Source: Burkholderiales bacterium (GTDB lineage Bacteria > Pseudomonadota > Gammaproteobacteria > Burkholderiales > Usitatibacteraceae). Taken from it: a stretch of DNA of 39,727 nucleotides. How positions within the stretch are numbered: the first letter of the stretch is position 1; every line of letters starts with the position of its first letter. The notes under the pieces are model-generated. The model was given only the letters and a program-made list of their open reading frames with translations. It was not told the origin of the DNA and ran no database searches. A program made the translations under genes and the position numbers. Below are positions 16,148 through 24,696 of the stretch, piece after piece. The stretch spans positions 1-39,727 of the forward strand of contig JANYBL010000033.1 in assembly GCA_025360815.1 (NCBI GenBank). Reading direction: 5' to 3'.

Positions 16148-18475
16148 ATGACCATGACGCATCTAAGCCCTGCTTTGCACCACCCCCGACTTCCTGTTGC
16201 GGCGCTTGTTCATTTCCTGCTTTACGGGCGTTACGGGCTTTACGGGCTTTACGGGCTTTGCGTTCTTGTGAGCCTAAGCAGCACCGTCATCGCGCAAGCC
16301 TCGGCTCAACAGCCGAATTTGCAACCAACGTCCGAGCAAAATAAGGTGGCCGCCGACGAATCGGCCTCATCGAATGCCCGCACTAGTGCTAGCAATAGCG
16401 GTGGCAGCGTTGGTGGTGATCGGGTCACGCTCAACTTTGTGAATGCGGATATTGCCTCGGTTGTTAAAGCCATTGGTACCCACACCGGTAAAAATTTCAT
16501 CTTGGACCCGCGCGTGACGGGCAATATGAATATTATTTCGCAAGCGCCCGTATCCAAAGAACTGGCGTATCAAATTTTATTGTCGGCCTTGCGGGTGCAC
16601 GGGTTCGCAGCGATTGAAGAGCGCGGCGCGGTCAAAATTGTCCCCGAGGCCGATGCCAAAACCAGCGGTACAGTCATTGATCGCGGCACGCAAATCACGG
16701 GCGATCGCATTGTCACGCAGGTTTTTGTGCTACAAAACGAATCTGCCGCCCAGCTCGCTACCGTGCTGCGGCCGCTGGTTGCGCCGAATAATTTTATCGG
16801 TGCCTATCCCGGCAACAACACGCTTGTCATCACCGATTACGCAACCAATATCCAACGCATCGCAAAAATTATTCAGTCTATTGATGTGCCGGTCAGCGTC
16901 GATGTGCAGGTGCTGAAATTGCAATACGCGAGCGCGGTGGATGTGGCCAATTTGCTGGGCCGGTTGATGCCTGAAGCAACGCCCAACCCGACGCAGCCCG
17001 GCTCATCGGCGAAGCTCGCGATTGGTGTCGAGCCGCGCACGAATGCGTTAATTTTGCGGGCCGACACGCCCGCGCTGATTTCACGTATTAAAACGCTGGT
17101 GGCGGGGCTCGATACACCGACAGCAACGAATGGCAGCATCCACGTGGTGTACTTACGCAATGCAGAGGCGACCAAGCTTGCCGAAACCTTGCGTGGCTTG
17201 ATGGGTGGTGGATCCAGCGGCAGCACCAGTGTAAGCACCGCCTCCACCACCGTTAATGCTTCAAACCCCAGCATTGGCGCGGCTTCCGGAAGCATTGCCG
17301 GCAGTAGCGCGAGCGGCACCTCCGCTGTGGCGAATAGCGCCATCCAGGCCTATGCGGCCACTAATTCCCTCGTCATCGTCGCACCCGATCATGTTTACAA
17401 TTCCCTGCGCTCGGTGATCGAGAAACTCGATGCACGGCGGGCGCAGGTTTATGTCGAAGCGCTGATTGTCGAAGTCTCGAGCACTGTCGCGAGCGAATTC
17501 GGCATCCAGTGGCAAGATTTAACCGGCGTAAACAGCACCGGCACGCGGGTGATTGGCGGCACAAATTTCGGCACCAGCGGCACCAACATAATCAGCGCAG
17601 CGGGCAATATCAGTAGCGTTGGCGCGGGCTTAAATCTCGGCATCATTCGTGGCAAAGTGACGCTGCCCGGTGTTGGCGAAATCTTAAACCTTGGCGCATT
17701 AGCGCGAGCACTGGAGGCGGATCAACGCAACAACGTGCTCTCTACACCCAATATCCTTACCCTCGACAACGAAGAAGGCAAAATCGTGGTCGGCCAAAAC
17801 GTGCCGTTTGTGACCGGCAGCTTCACCCAGACGACCGGCAACGCCACCAGTCCGTTTCAAACGATTGAGCGCAAGGACATCGGTCTAACGCTGCGCGTGA
17901 CGCCACAAGTGGCCGAAGGCGGTACCGTCAAGCTAAAGGTTTACCAGGAGATTTCGAGCGTCGTGGCGACCACCAGCAGCGTGAAATCAGCGGATTTAAT
18001 CACCAATAAACGATCCATTGAGAACACCGTGTTGGTCGATGATGGCCAGACTGTCGTGATCGGCGGCTTGATCTCGGACGACACCAAAAATAACGACAGC
18101 AAGGTACCGTTGTTAGGTGACATTCCGTTCATTGGCAATTTCTTCAAATACCAAACCCGCAACCGCGATAAAACCAATTTAATGGTGTTTTTGCGCCCCT
18201 ACATTCTGCGCGACGGTAAGTCCGCCGCGACGCTCACCGGCGAACGCTACGATTACATTCGCAATGAGCAAGGGGCGTATTTGAAAGACGCAGAATCGAT
18301 CCTGCCACCAGGGGGTGGCCCGTTATTGCCGGCCGTCATGAATGATCCACGCGGATTGCAGCCTGCTGTACTTCCCAACGCCGCGTCTGCTTCACTTCCC
18401 ACTGCTGCGAGTGGTTCCGCTAACGCTGCTGGTACCGCTGTTTCGGCAGCGCCCACCCCGGCGGCAAAAAAATAA
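16148..18475 (+). CDS. gspD: Type II secretion system secretin GspD
   Basis: The outer-membrane secretin channel, 775 residues from ATG 16148. The frame is open to an ATG at 15920, but the internal start puts a signal peptide at the N-terminus (hydrophobic AALVHFLLYG to VIAQASAQ). Domains: N0 near residues 65-145 (VTLNFVNADIASVVKAIGTH), N1-N3 ring repeats to about 430 with a Ser/Gly/Thr-rich loop, then the secretin core (VPFVTGSFTQTTGN, DIGLTLRVTPQVAEGGTV, VYQEISSVV, VVIGGLISDD, PFIGNFFKY) and a C-terminal S-domain-like tail (LTGERYDYIRNEQGAYL) with a variable Ala/Pro end. The signal region contains YGRYGLYGLYGL, encoded by near-perfect 9-bp repeats. First gene of the main gsp cluster; gspE starts 2 nt after its stop. 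Confidence 0.93.
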   Translation: MTMTHLSPALHHPRLPVAALVHFLLYGRYGLYGLYGLCVLVSLSSTVIAQASAQQPNLQPTSEQNKVAADESASSNARTSASNSGGSVGGDRVTLNFVNADIASVVKAIGTHTGKNFILDPRVTGNMNIISQAPVSKELAYQILLSALRVHGFAAIEERGAVKIVPEADAKTSGTVIDRGTQITGDRIVTQVFVLQNESAAQLATVLRPLVAPNNFIGAYPGNNTLVITDYATNIQRIAKIIQSIDVPVSVDVQVLKLQYASAVDVANLLGRLMPEATPNPTQPGSSAKLAIGVEPRTNALILRADTPALISRIKTLVAGLDTPTATNGSIHVVYLRNAEATKLAETLRGLMGGGSSGSTSVSTASTTVNASNPSIGAASGSIAGSSASGTSAVANSAIQAYAATNSLVIVAPDHVYNSLRSVIEKLDARRAQVYVEALIVEVSSTVASEFGIQWQDLTGVNSTGTRVIGGTNFGTSGTNIISAAGNISSVGAGLNLGIIRGKVTLPGVGEILNLGALARALEADQRNNVLSTPNILTLDNEEGKIVVGQNVPFVTGSFTQTTGNATSPFQTIERKDIGLTLRVTPQVAEGGTVKLKVYQEISSVVATTSSVKSADLITNKRSIENTVLVDDGQTVVIGGLISDDTKNNDSKVPLLGDIPFIGNFFKYQTRNRDKTNLMVFLRPYILRDGKSAATLTGERYDYIRNEQGAYLKDAESILPPGGGPLLPAVMNDPRGLQPAVLPNAASASLPTAASGSANAAGTAVSAAPTPAAKK

Positions 18476-18477
18476 TC

Positions 18478-20031
18478 ATGGGCGCACCAGACTCAAAAAA
18501 TGATCTCAAACTGCCTAGCGCGGAAATGCATACCGTCCGCTTGCTGCCGTACCATTTTGCGAAAGCAAAAGGGGTCATAACTGCCCGCGCGTTCAATGGT
18601 GAAATTGAAATCTGGCTAGCACCGAATCCCGAATCGGCTACGTTGGCCGAGGTGCGCCGCATGACGGGCAAATCGTTGCGCCCCGTGATGTTATCTGAAG
18701 CCGATTTTAAAGTGCAGCTTGCCCGCGCCTATGCCGGTGACGCATCCGAGGACATCAACAGCGCCGATCATTTTGCCATCGATATCGCCAGCAATATCGA
18801 CAGTGCCAGCGATTTGACGCTACTCACCGAATCGCTGCCCGACATCACCGATTTGCTCGAAACCGAAAACGATGCGCCGATCATCAAGCTCATCAATGCG
18901 CTGCTCACGCAAGCCGTGCGCGAGAATGCATCGGATATTCACTTGGAAATTTTTGAGCGCCGCTCCCTAGTCCGTTTTCGGGTCGATGGGGCACTACGCG
19001 ATGTGGTCGAGCCAAAGCGCTCGCTGCATTCAGCAATGGTGTCACGCGTCAAAATCATGGCGGAACTGGACATTGCTGAAAAACGTCTGCCGCAAGATGG
19101 CCGGATTATGTTGCGTATCGCCGGGCGCCCGGTTGATGTACGGGTGTCAACTCTGCCCACCGGCCATGGCGAACGGGTGGTGTTGCGCTTGCTCGATAAA
19201 CAAGCGGGACGTTTATCGCTCGACGGTCTCGGTATGCCCGCCCATACACTGGCCAGGCTCGATCATCTGATTCAGCAGCCGCATGGCATTATTTTAGTCA
19301 CCGGCCCCACCGGTTCCGGCAAAACCACCACCTTATATGCGGCGCTATCAAGGCTCGATGCAACGACGCGCAACATGATGACCGTCGAAGACCCGATCGA
19401 ATACGATCTCGATGGGGTTGGCCAAACGCAGGTGAATCATAAAATTGAGATGACCTTCGCACGTGCATTGCGGGCGATTCTGCGGCAAGACCCGGATGTC
19501 ATTATGATCGGCGAAATTCGCGACTTGGAAACCGCGCAAATCGCGGTGCAGGCTTCGCTCACGGGCCACTTGGTGTTGGCAACATTGCACACAAACTCCG
19601 CTGCCGGTGCGGTGACGCGTTTGGTTGATATGGGCATTGAGCCTTTCCTACTCGCCTCCACTTTATCGGGCGTGCTGGCACAGCGCCTGGTGCGCAAGTT
19701 ATCACCCAATGCAAAACGCGAACGCCCCGCTACCGATGCGGAACGCGAACTTTTATCGGCGTCGACAAACCCCGCATACCAAAAATTAGCGCAGGTGTTT
19801 GAGCCGGTTGAAGGCCATGGCGCAACGGGTTACAAGGGCCGCACCGGCATTTATGAATTGCTGGCGGTGGATGAGGAATTGCGCAAGCTCATTCACGATG
19901 CCGCATCCGAGCGCGACATTGCCGATGCCGCCGTCCGCGGCGGCATGACGCCGCTACGTGAAGATGGTTTGCGCTGGGTGGCCGAAGGCGTGACGTCGAT
20001 GGAAGAAGTGCTTCGCGTTACGCGAGACTAG
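18478..20031 (+). CDS. gspE: Type II secretion system ATPase GspE
   Basis: A 517-residue cytoplasmic secretion ATPase that drives pseudopilus assembly. An N-terminal N1E/N2E region (about 1-130) docks on GspL. The motor follows with Walker A GPTGSGKT (276-283), an Asp box around TVEDPIEYDLDGVGQTQV, Walker B DPDVIMIGEIRD and a His box LATLHTNSAAGAV. Odd feature: the C-terminal zinc-binding tetracysteine motif usual in GspE is gone. Where family members have LCPxC and CxxC before TGYxGR, this protein has LSPNAK (408-413) and GHGATGYKGR (446-455), with no Cys in between. The rest of that domain is intact. Spaced 2 nt from gspD and 27 nt from gspF. Confidence 0.93.
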   Translation: MGAPDSKNDLKLPSAEMHTVRLLPYHFAKAKGVITARAFNGEIEIWLAPNPESATLAEVRRMTGKSLRPVMLSEADFKVQLARAYAGDASEDINSADHFAIDIASNIDSASDLTLLTESLPDITDLLETENDAPIIKLINALLTQAVRENASDIHLEIFERRSLVRFRVDGALRDVVEPKRSLHSAMVSRVKIMAELDIAEKRLPQDGRIMLRIAGRPVDVRVSTLPTGHGERVVLRLLDKQAGRLSLDGLGMPAHTLARLDHLIQQPHGIILVTGPTGSGKTTTLYAALSRLDATTRNMMTVEDPIEYDLDGVGQTQVNHKIEMTFARALRAILRQDPDVIMIGEIRDLETAQIAVQASLTGHLVLATLHTNSAAGAVTRLVDMGIEPFLLASTLSGVLAQRLVRKLSPNAKRERPATDAERELLSASTNPAYQKLAQVFEPVEGHGATGYKGRTGIYELLAVDEELRKLIHDAASERDIADAAVRGGMTPLREDGLRWVAEGVTSMEEVLRVTRD

Positions 20032-20058
20032 CGCGCAATCAGGGAATCAACGCAAACC

Positions 20059-21315
20059 ATGCCCGGCTACCGCTACACTGCATACGATCTTGAAGGCCGC
20101 GAACAGCGCGGCGTGTTGGAATCGGATAGCCCACGTTTGGCACGTGCGCAGTTGCGCGACAGGGGATTTTTTCCGCTCGATGTTGCACAAATCGAAGCGG
20201 CCAACGATGCAAACGTCGGCGCGTTTCGACAATCAAAAGCGCACCTCGGTACTGCTGAGTTGGCCCGCGTGACGCGCCAACTGGCAACACTACTCGGCGC
20301 AGGTTTAACCATTGAGCAGACCCTGAACGCGACGATCGAACAAGCCGAATCAGAGCCCGAACGTCAGTTACTGGCCGCAGTGCGCGGCCAGGTATTGGAA
20401 GGTCAATCGCTTGCGGTCGCGTTCGCGCAATTCCCGAATACGTTTTCGGATTTATATCGGACGCTGGTAAACGCGGGCGAAACCTCCGGCAAGCTACCGC
20501 TCGTCTTGGCGCGGTTGGCGGACTATGTTGAAGAGCAGCAAGCGCTCAAGCAAAAATTGTTGGTCGCGATGATCTATCCCGCGATCGTGATGTCGGTTTG
20601 TGTATTGGTTGTCGTTGGCCTGATGGTTTATGTGGTGCCGCAAGTGATCGGCGTATTTGAAGCCACCAAACAAACGCTCCCGCTCATGACACGCGCCTTG
20701 TTGGCACTTTCCAAATTTATTCAGCTCACCGGCGTGTTTTGGCTAGTCGCCGGCGTCGTTGGTTTTTTTGTTGCTCGTGTCATGTTGAAACGCGAATCGG
20801 TGCGAAGGCGGTTTGATTTCGCGCTGCTGCGCTTGCCGCTATTCGGACGCCTGATCCGCTCGCAAGAATCCTCGCAACTGGCGGCCACTTTATCCATTCT
20901 GGTTGGCAGCGGCGTGCCGGTGTTAACGGCCTTGCAAGCGGGTGCTGGCGTGGTCGGCAACCTACCGATGCGCGAAGCCCTGCAACGCGCCACCATCGCC
21001 GTACGCGAAGGATCAGGGCTGGCCAGAGCGATCCTCGCGCAGCAGGGGGAACGACAAGGAGCGCAACACCGGAAGCCCCCACTCTTCCCGCCGGTCATGG
21101 TGCATTTGATCGCCTCGGGCGAGGCCAGCGGCCGATTAACGCAAACGCTGGAAGCCGCCGCCCGCCAGCAGCAACGCGATGTCGAAACCCGTACCACTGC
21201 GTTTGCGGCCATCATCGAGCCCGCCATGATTTTGATCATGGGCGTGATCGTGTTGGCGATTGTGCTCGCGGTGTTGCTGCCGATTTTTGAACTTAACCAA
21301 CTAGTTGCCAAGTAA
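20059..21315 (+). CDS. gspF: Type II secretion system inner-membrane platform protein GspF
   Basis: A 418-residue polytopic protein, normal length. It begins MPGYRYTAYDLEGREQRGVLESD and contains two cytoplasmic GspF domains (about residues 75-195 and 275-400; motifs FSDLYRTLVNAGETSGKLP and VMVHLIASGEASGRLTQTLE), separated by two transmembrane helices (about 172-195 and 225-245), with a third near the C-terminus (AMILIMGVIVLAIVLAVLLPIF). GspF is the platform on which GspE acts during pseudopilus growth. A 9-bp tandem array begins at the base after its stop codon and fills the gap to gspG. Confidence 0.93.
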   Translation: MPGYRYTAYDLEGREQRGVLESDSPRLARAQLRDRGFFPLDVAQIEAANDANVGAFRQSKAHLGTAELARVTRQLATLLGAGLTIEQTLNATIEQAESEPERQLLAAVRGQVLEGQSLAVAFAQFPNTFSDLYRTLVNAGETSGKLPLVLARLADYVEEQQALKQKLLVAMIYPAIVMSVCVLVVVGLMVYVVPQVIGVFEATKQTLPLMTRALLALSKFIQLTGVFWLVAGVVGFFVARVMLKRESVRRRFDFALLRLPLFGRLIRSQESSQLAATLSILVGSGVPVLTALQAGAGVVGNLPMREALQRATIAVREGSGLARAILAQQGERQGAQHRKPPLFPPVMVHLIASGEASGRLTQTLEAAARQQQRDVETRTTAFAAIIEPAMILIMGVIVLAIVLAVLLPIFELNQLVAK

Positions 21316-21396
21316 ACGTCATAGACGACATAAACGTCATAGGCGACATAAACGACATAGACGACATAAACGACATAAACGACATAAACGATATGA
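21316..21396. repeat. Nine 9-bp tandem repeats filling the gspF-gspG gap
   Basis: Units from 21316: ACGTCATAG, ACGACATAA, ACGTCATAG, GCGACATAA, ACGACATAG, then three ACGACATAA, then a degenerate ACGATATGA that contains the gspG start codon. In the phase of gspF every unit ends in TAA or TAG, so the array looks like serial duplication of a segment ending in a stop codon. It leaves no recognisable Shine-Dalgarno before gspG. Confidence 0.93.
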
Positions 21397-21833
21397 AAAA
21401 ATTAAATGTACTCAAGCGTTCCAGCGGCTTCACATTGATCGAAATTATGATCGTCGTGGTCATTATCGCCATCCTTGCGGCGGTGGTGATTCCGCGCATT
21501 TTGGATCGGCCTGATCAAGCACGGGTCACGGCGGCCAAAGCTGACATCGCGGTGATCATGCAGCAGCTAAAGCTTTATCGGCTCGACAACACGGCTTACC
21601 CATCGACCGATCAGGGTCTGCAAGCCTTGACCGTCAAGCCTGCCACCGCACCGCTTCCTGCCAATTGGAAAACGGGCGGCTATTTGGAGAAATTACCGAA
21701 CGATCCGTGGGGACGCCCTTATCAATATTTGAACCCCGGTCTTAAGGGTGAGATTGATGTGTTTAGCTTGGGCGCGGACGGGCTACCGGGTGGTGAAGGC
21801 AACAACGCGGACATCGGGTCTTGGAATTTGTAG
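21393..21833 (+). CDS. gspG: Type II secretion system major pseudopilin GspG
   Basis: A 146-residue major pseudopilin. A short basic leader (MKKLNVLKRSSG) ends at the prepilin peptidase site G/FTLIE, with the conserved Glu at mature position 5, followed by the hydrophobic polymerisation helix (IMIVVVIIAILAAVVIPRIL). The globular domain has GspG signatures: QLKLYRLDNTAYPSTDQGLQAL, LPNDPWGRPYQYLNPG and the C-terminal calcium-binding-type segment DVFSLGADGLPGGEGNNADIGSW. Subunits stack into the pseudopilus that pushes substrates through GspD. No prepilin peptidase (gspO/pilD) gene lies in this window. Its start codon is embedded in the last unit of a 9-bp repeat array. Confidence 0.95.
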   Translation: MKKLNVLKRSSGFTLIEIMIVVVIIAILAAVVIPRILDRPDQARVTAAKADIAVIMQQLKLYRLDNTAYPSTDQGLQALTVKPATAPLPANWKTGGYLEKLPNDPWGRPYQYLNPGLKGEIDVFSLGADGLPGGEGNNADIGSWNL

Positions 21834-21860
21834 GGGTTTCTGATTAAAGCCCCTTCTTCC

Positions 21861-22460
21861 ATGCGGCTTTCCAAGCAAAAATGGCTCAAGACGCCCGCCA
21901 GACGGCGTGCTGAGATTTTTTTCAGTCCGACTGCTGATGGCTTTACGCTCATTGAAATCCTCGTCGTGGTCACGATCATCGGCATCACGCTGTCACTTGC
22001 CGTGGCCAACCTCTACCCAGACGAGCGCGAAAAATTGCAGCAAGAAACCGACCGTGCACAGGCCATGCTTGAAATCGCCCGTGATGAGGCCGCATTTAGC
22101 GGCCGCACCGTTGCTTTTAACATTGCCGACAACAAATTGATGTTTTACACACGCGACGCGCGATCAGTTGAAATCAAATGGCTGCCACTGCAAAATTCAT
22201 CGCTGCAAGCGCGCCCGTTTGTCGAAGGGGTGCGCGCCGTATTGCAACTTGGCAGCAACGCAGCGGGGGCGGGTTCGGCGGAAGGCGCAGATAAGGATGG
22301 GCTGGCCGCGTTTCAATCGGCGGGCGTAGGTGTACCGTTTGCAGTTCAACTGGTTTCCAGCGCGGGGCAGCGCAGTATTACCGTCGATGCGCTGGGCAAT
22401 CTATCGCAAGACAATGATTCAACCGTCTCCAATTTGGGCAATGCCGCAAATGCGCGTTAA
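21861..22460 (+). CDS. gspH: Type II secretion system minor pseudopilin GspH
   Basis: A 199-residue minor pseudopilin with a long 27-residue leader ending at the G/FTLIE cleavage site (ADGFTLIEILVVVTIIGITLSLAVANL), then a soluble domain typical of GspH (RAQAMLEIARDEAAFSGRTVAF, FYTRDARSVEIKWLPL). GspH joins the tip or shaft of the pseudopilus. The C-terminal part has an Ala/Gly-rich variable loop. The gene ends inside gspI, whose start lies about 20 nt before this stop. Confidence 0.88.
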   Translation: MRLSKQKWLKTPARRRAEIFFSPTADGFTLIEILVVVTIIGITLSLAVANLYPDEREKLQQETDRAQAMLEIARDEAAFSGRTVAFNIADNKLMFYTRDARSVEIKWLPLQNSSLQARPFVEGVRAVLQLGSNAAGAGSAEGADKDGLAAFQSAGVGVPFAVQLVSSAGQRSITVDALGNLSQDNDSTVSNLGNAANAR

Positions 22461-22911
22461 TCAACACCCAACCCCCACCCCGGCAAATCACGGGTTCACG
22501 CTCGTTGAAGTGCTCGTCGCACTGGCTATTTTAGCGATTGCTCTCTCGGCTGCGGTCCGTGCGGCGAGTGTGGCGGTGGATAGCGCAAACGAAACCAAGC
22601 TCCGCACATTGGCCACTTGGATCGCGCAAGATAAAATCGCGATGGCGTCGGCGCTGGTCAAAATCAACGGCCGCTTACCCGCGGTTGGCGAAACCAGCGA
22701 CGTTCAACATTCGGCGGGGTTTGATTTCAGCATTCAATCAAAGATCAGCGATACCCCAAACAGTGCGTTTCGTAAGTTGGACGTGAAAATATTACGACCG
22801 GGGCTTTCTCATACTGAAACTGACGGGCAGTGGCTAATATCAATGACGAGCTATTTGGTGTTACCCCCCGATCCAACAAACTCAACAAACGCGGCAAAGT
22901 CGGTGCCGTGA
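22441..22911 (+). CDS. gspI: Type II secretion system minor pseudopilin GspI
   Basis: About 156 residues from ATG 22441 (a second ATG at 22450 is equally possible). The leader MPQMRVNQHPTPTPANHG is cleaved before FTLVEVLVALAILAIALSAAVRAA, the GspI-type class III signal with Glu at +5. The mature part carries DSANETKLRTLATWIAQDK, the region GspI uses in the GspI-J-K tip complex that starts pseudopilus assembly. The longer open frame beginning at 22330 lies inside gspH and is not needed. Overlaps gspH by about 20 nt. Confidence 0.87.
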   Translation: MPQMRVNQHPTPTPANHGFTLVEVLVALAILAIALSAAVRAASVAVDSANETKLRTLATWIAQDKIAMASALVKINGRLPAVGETSDVQHSAGFDFSIQSKISDTPNSAFRKLDVKILRPGLSHTETDGQWLISMTSYLVLPPDPTNSTNAAKSVP

Positions 22912-22949
22912 ATTTAAATATTGGCACCAGCCACCCCAACCGTAAAGCA

Positions 22950-23570
22950 ATGAGCCAACGCGGCGTGACACTGATTGAGCTATTGGTTGCGATGCTGATT
23001 TTCGCCATCATCGCGGTGCTTTCATACCGGACACTGGGTTCGGTTTTTCAGACCCGCGAGCAATTGCAAAAAGCAAGCTCGAAATGGCGCGATGCCGCGT
23101 TATTTTATTCACGCATCGAAAACGATTTGGGTGCGCTGCTAAACCGCCCGATCAAAAACGCCGACAATATCGACGAGCCTGCGTTTATGTTGCGCCGCTA
23201 TCCGGCCAATACCAACGAAGCCACCCTCACCTTCACGCGCACCGGTTTTGCCGATAACGATAATGCAATGGCGGCACCCCAACGCATTGGCTATCGCTTG
23301 CGTGACGGCAAACTAGAGCTGCTAATTTGGCCGGGCTTGGATCAGGCCCCGCGCGCCACGCCGCAGGTTTACACGGCGCTAAACAATGTCCGTGAGGCGA
23401 GCTGGCGAGCGCTCGACCCACGGCAATCGTGGCAGCCCGGCTGGCGCGATCAGGGCGAACAAAATACGGACAACAAACCTGTTATTTTCCCAGTGGCGCT
23501 CGAACTTTCAATCACACTCACGAGTGGTGAAAAAATCACCCGCACCTTTGCCATCCGCAATGAATCATGA
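22950..23570 (+). CDS. gspJ: Type II secretion system minor pseudopilin GspJ
   Basis: About 206 residues from ATG 22950. The very short leader MSQRG precedes VTLIELLVAMLIFAIIAVLSYRTL; the residue after the cleavage Gly is Val rather than the usual Phe, which is tolerated in GspJ proteins. Later segments fit GspJ: ALFYSRIENDLGALLNRP, RIGYRLRDGKLELLIWPG and RTFAIRNES at the end. GspJ forms the tip complex with GspI and GspK. An alternative GTG at 22908 overlaps the gspI stop (GTGA) and would add 14 residues. Its stop overlaps the gspK start (ATGA). Confidence 0.87.
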   Translation: MSQRGVTLIELLVAMLIFAIIAVLSYRTLGSVFQTREQLQKASSKWRDAALFYSRIENDLGALLNRPIKNADNIDEPAFMLRRYPANTNEATLTFTRTGFADNDNAMAAPQRIGYRLRDGKLELLIWPGLDQAPRATPQVYTALNNVREASWRALDPRQSWQPGWRDQGEQNTDNKPVIFPVALELSITLTSGEKITRTFAIRNES

Positions 23571-24571
23571 TGCCTAAGCCCGTACGCCCGCGGCAATTTT
23601 ATTCAAGCCGCCATCATTGGCAACGCCAACAAGGCGTCGCCATCATCACCGCCCTGCTGGTCGTGATGTTAGCGGCGACGATCGCGACCTATTTGTTAGC
23701 CCAACAATCCCGCGCACTCACCCGCACTGAACGCGCCTCGGAACGCGCGCAGGTATCGCTTTACGTCGCACCAACCTTGGATTGGGCGCGGGCGGTGCTG
23801 CAAGAAACGCAGAAAAGCACTTATACCGCCACCAACCAAGCCTGGGCGCAGCCGATTGCCGCACAGCCGCTCATCAACGCCGGGGGCACGGCCAATGTGT
23901 TTGCATCGGGCCTGATTCGCGATGAAGCAGGCAAGTTTAATTTAAACAACTTGGTGAAGACTGATCAAACCGCAAGCGCAGAAGACATCGATATTTTTAA
24001 GCGGCTGTTGAAAAATTTAGGCTTGAATCCCGATCTGGCCGAAGCGGTGGTGGATTGGCTTGATAAGGACAGCGAGCCCCGCGCCAATGGCGCGGAGGAC
24101 GGCTATTACACATCGCTTGCGACGCCTTACCGCGCCGCCAACCAGCCAATGGTGCAATGGCAGGAACTGGCAAGAGTAAAAGGCTTCGATGCCAAAACCT
24201 TGACGCGCTTAGCGCCGTTTGTGACGGCACTGCCGATTAAAACGAGCACTAAAGGGCGCACCAAAATAAATGTAAATACCGCGCCGAATGAGATCATGAG
24301 TGCGCTGTTACCTGAGTTACCGCGTGACGACATGGCGAACTTAATCCGGCTGCGCGAGCTGCCGTATTTGAGCGTGGATGATTTGGTTAAACGGTTTCCA
24401 GCGCTCAAAAATTCAGCCACGATCTTGGATCAATTTACGGATGTTCGCAGTAAATTTTTTACCGTGTCAGTGGCCATTACCGGCGAAGTGGCAGCGTCAC
24501 GACAAACCGCGTTGCTCGATGCCAGTGAATCGGGCGTTTGGCCACGTATAATTTGGGTTCAGGCACAGTAG
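23567..24571 (+). CDS. gspK: Type II secretion system minor pseudopilin GspK
   Basis: A 334-residue GspK, the largest pseudopilin. The leader ends at QQG/VAIITALLVVMLAATIATYLLAQQ; GspK normally lacks the Glu at +5 and this one does too (VAIIT). The alpha domain follows with LRDEAG-like LIRDEAGKFNLNNLV, DWLDKDSEPRANGAEDGYY (metal-binding loop), KINVNTAPNEIMSALLPEL and the helix-hairpin-helix-like LPYLSVDDLVKRFPAL. It caps the pseudopilus tip together with GspI and GspJ. ATGA overlap with gspJ; a gap of 125 nt to gspL follows. Confidence 0.92.
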   Translation: MMPKPVRPRQFYSSRHHWQRQQGVAIITALLVVMLAATIATYLLAQQSRALTRTERASERAQVSLYVAPTLDWARAVLQETQKSTYTATNQAWAQPIAAQPLINAGGTANVFASGLIRDEAGKFNLNNLVKTDQTASAEDIDIFKRLLKNLGLNPDLAEAVVDWLDKDSEPRANGAEDGYYTSLATPYRAANQPMVQWQELARVKGFDAKTLTRLAPFVTALPIKTSTKGRTKINVNTAPNEIMSALLPELPRDDMANLIRLRELPYLSVDDLVKRFPALKNSATILDQFTDVRSKFFTVSVAITGEVAASRQTALLDASESGVWPRIIWVQAQ

Positions 24572-24696
24572 CGCAAGGTAAATAAAGATGCCGCTGCGAT
24601 TTTGCAACGGCGGAATTGAAATTGACCCATTGCAACTGTCGTGCCGCGCCAACTTCCACGCATTCAGACTTCCAGCCTCAAAACAATTAGCCAGCC

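Noticed and set aside
21293-21514. Open frames on both strands across the gspF-gspG array (RHKRHK and FMSFMS repeats)
   Set aside because: They are translations of the 9-bp repeats and overlap known genes; not believable as proteins.
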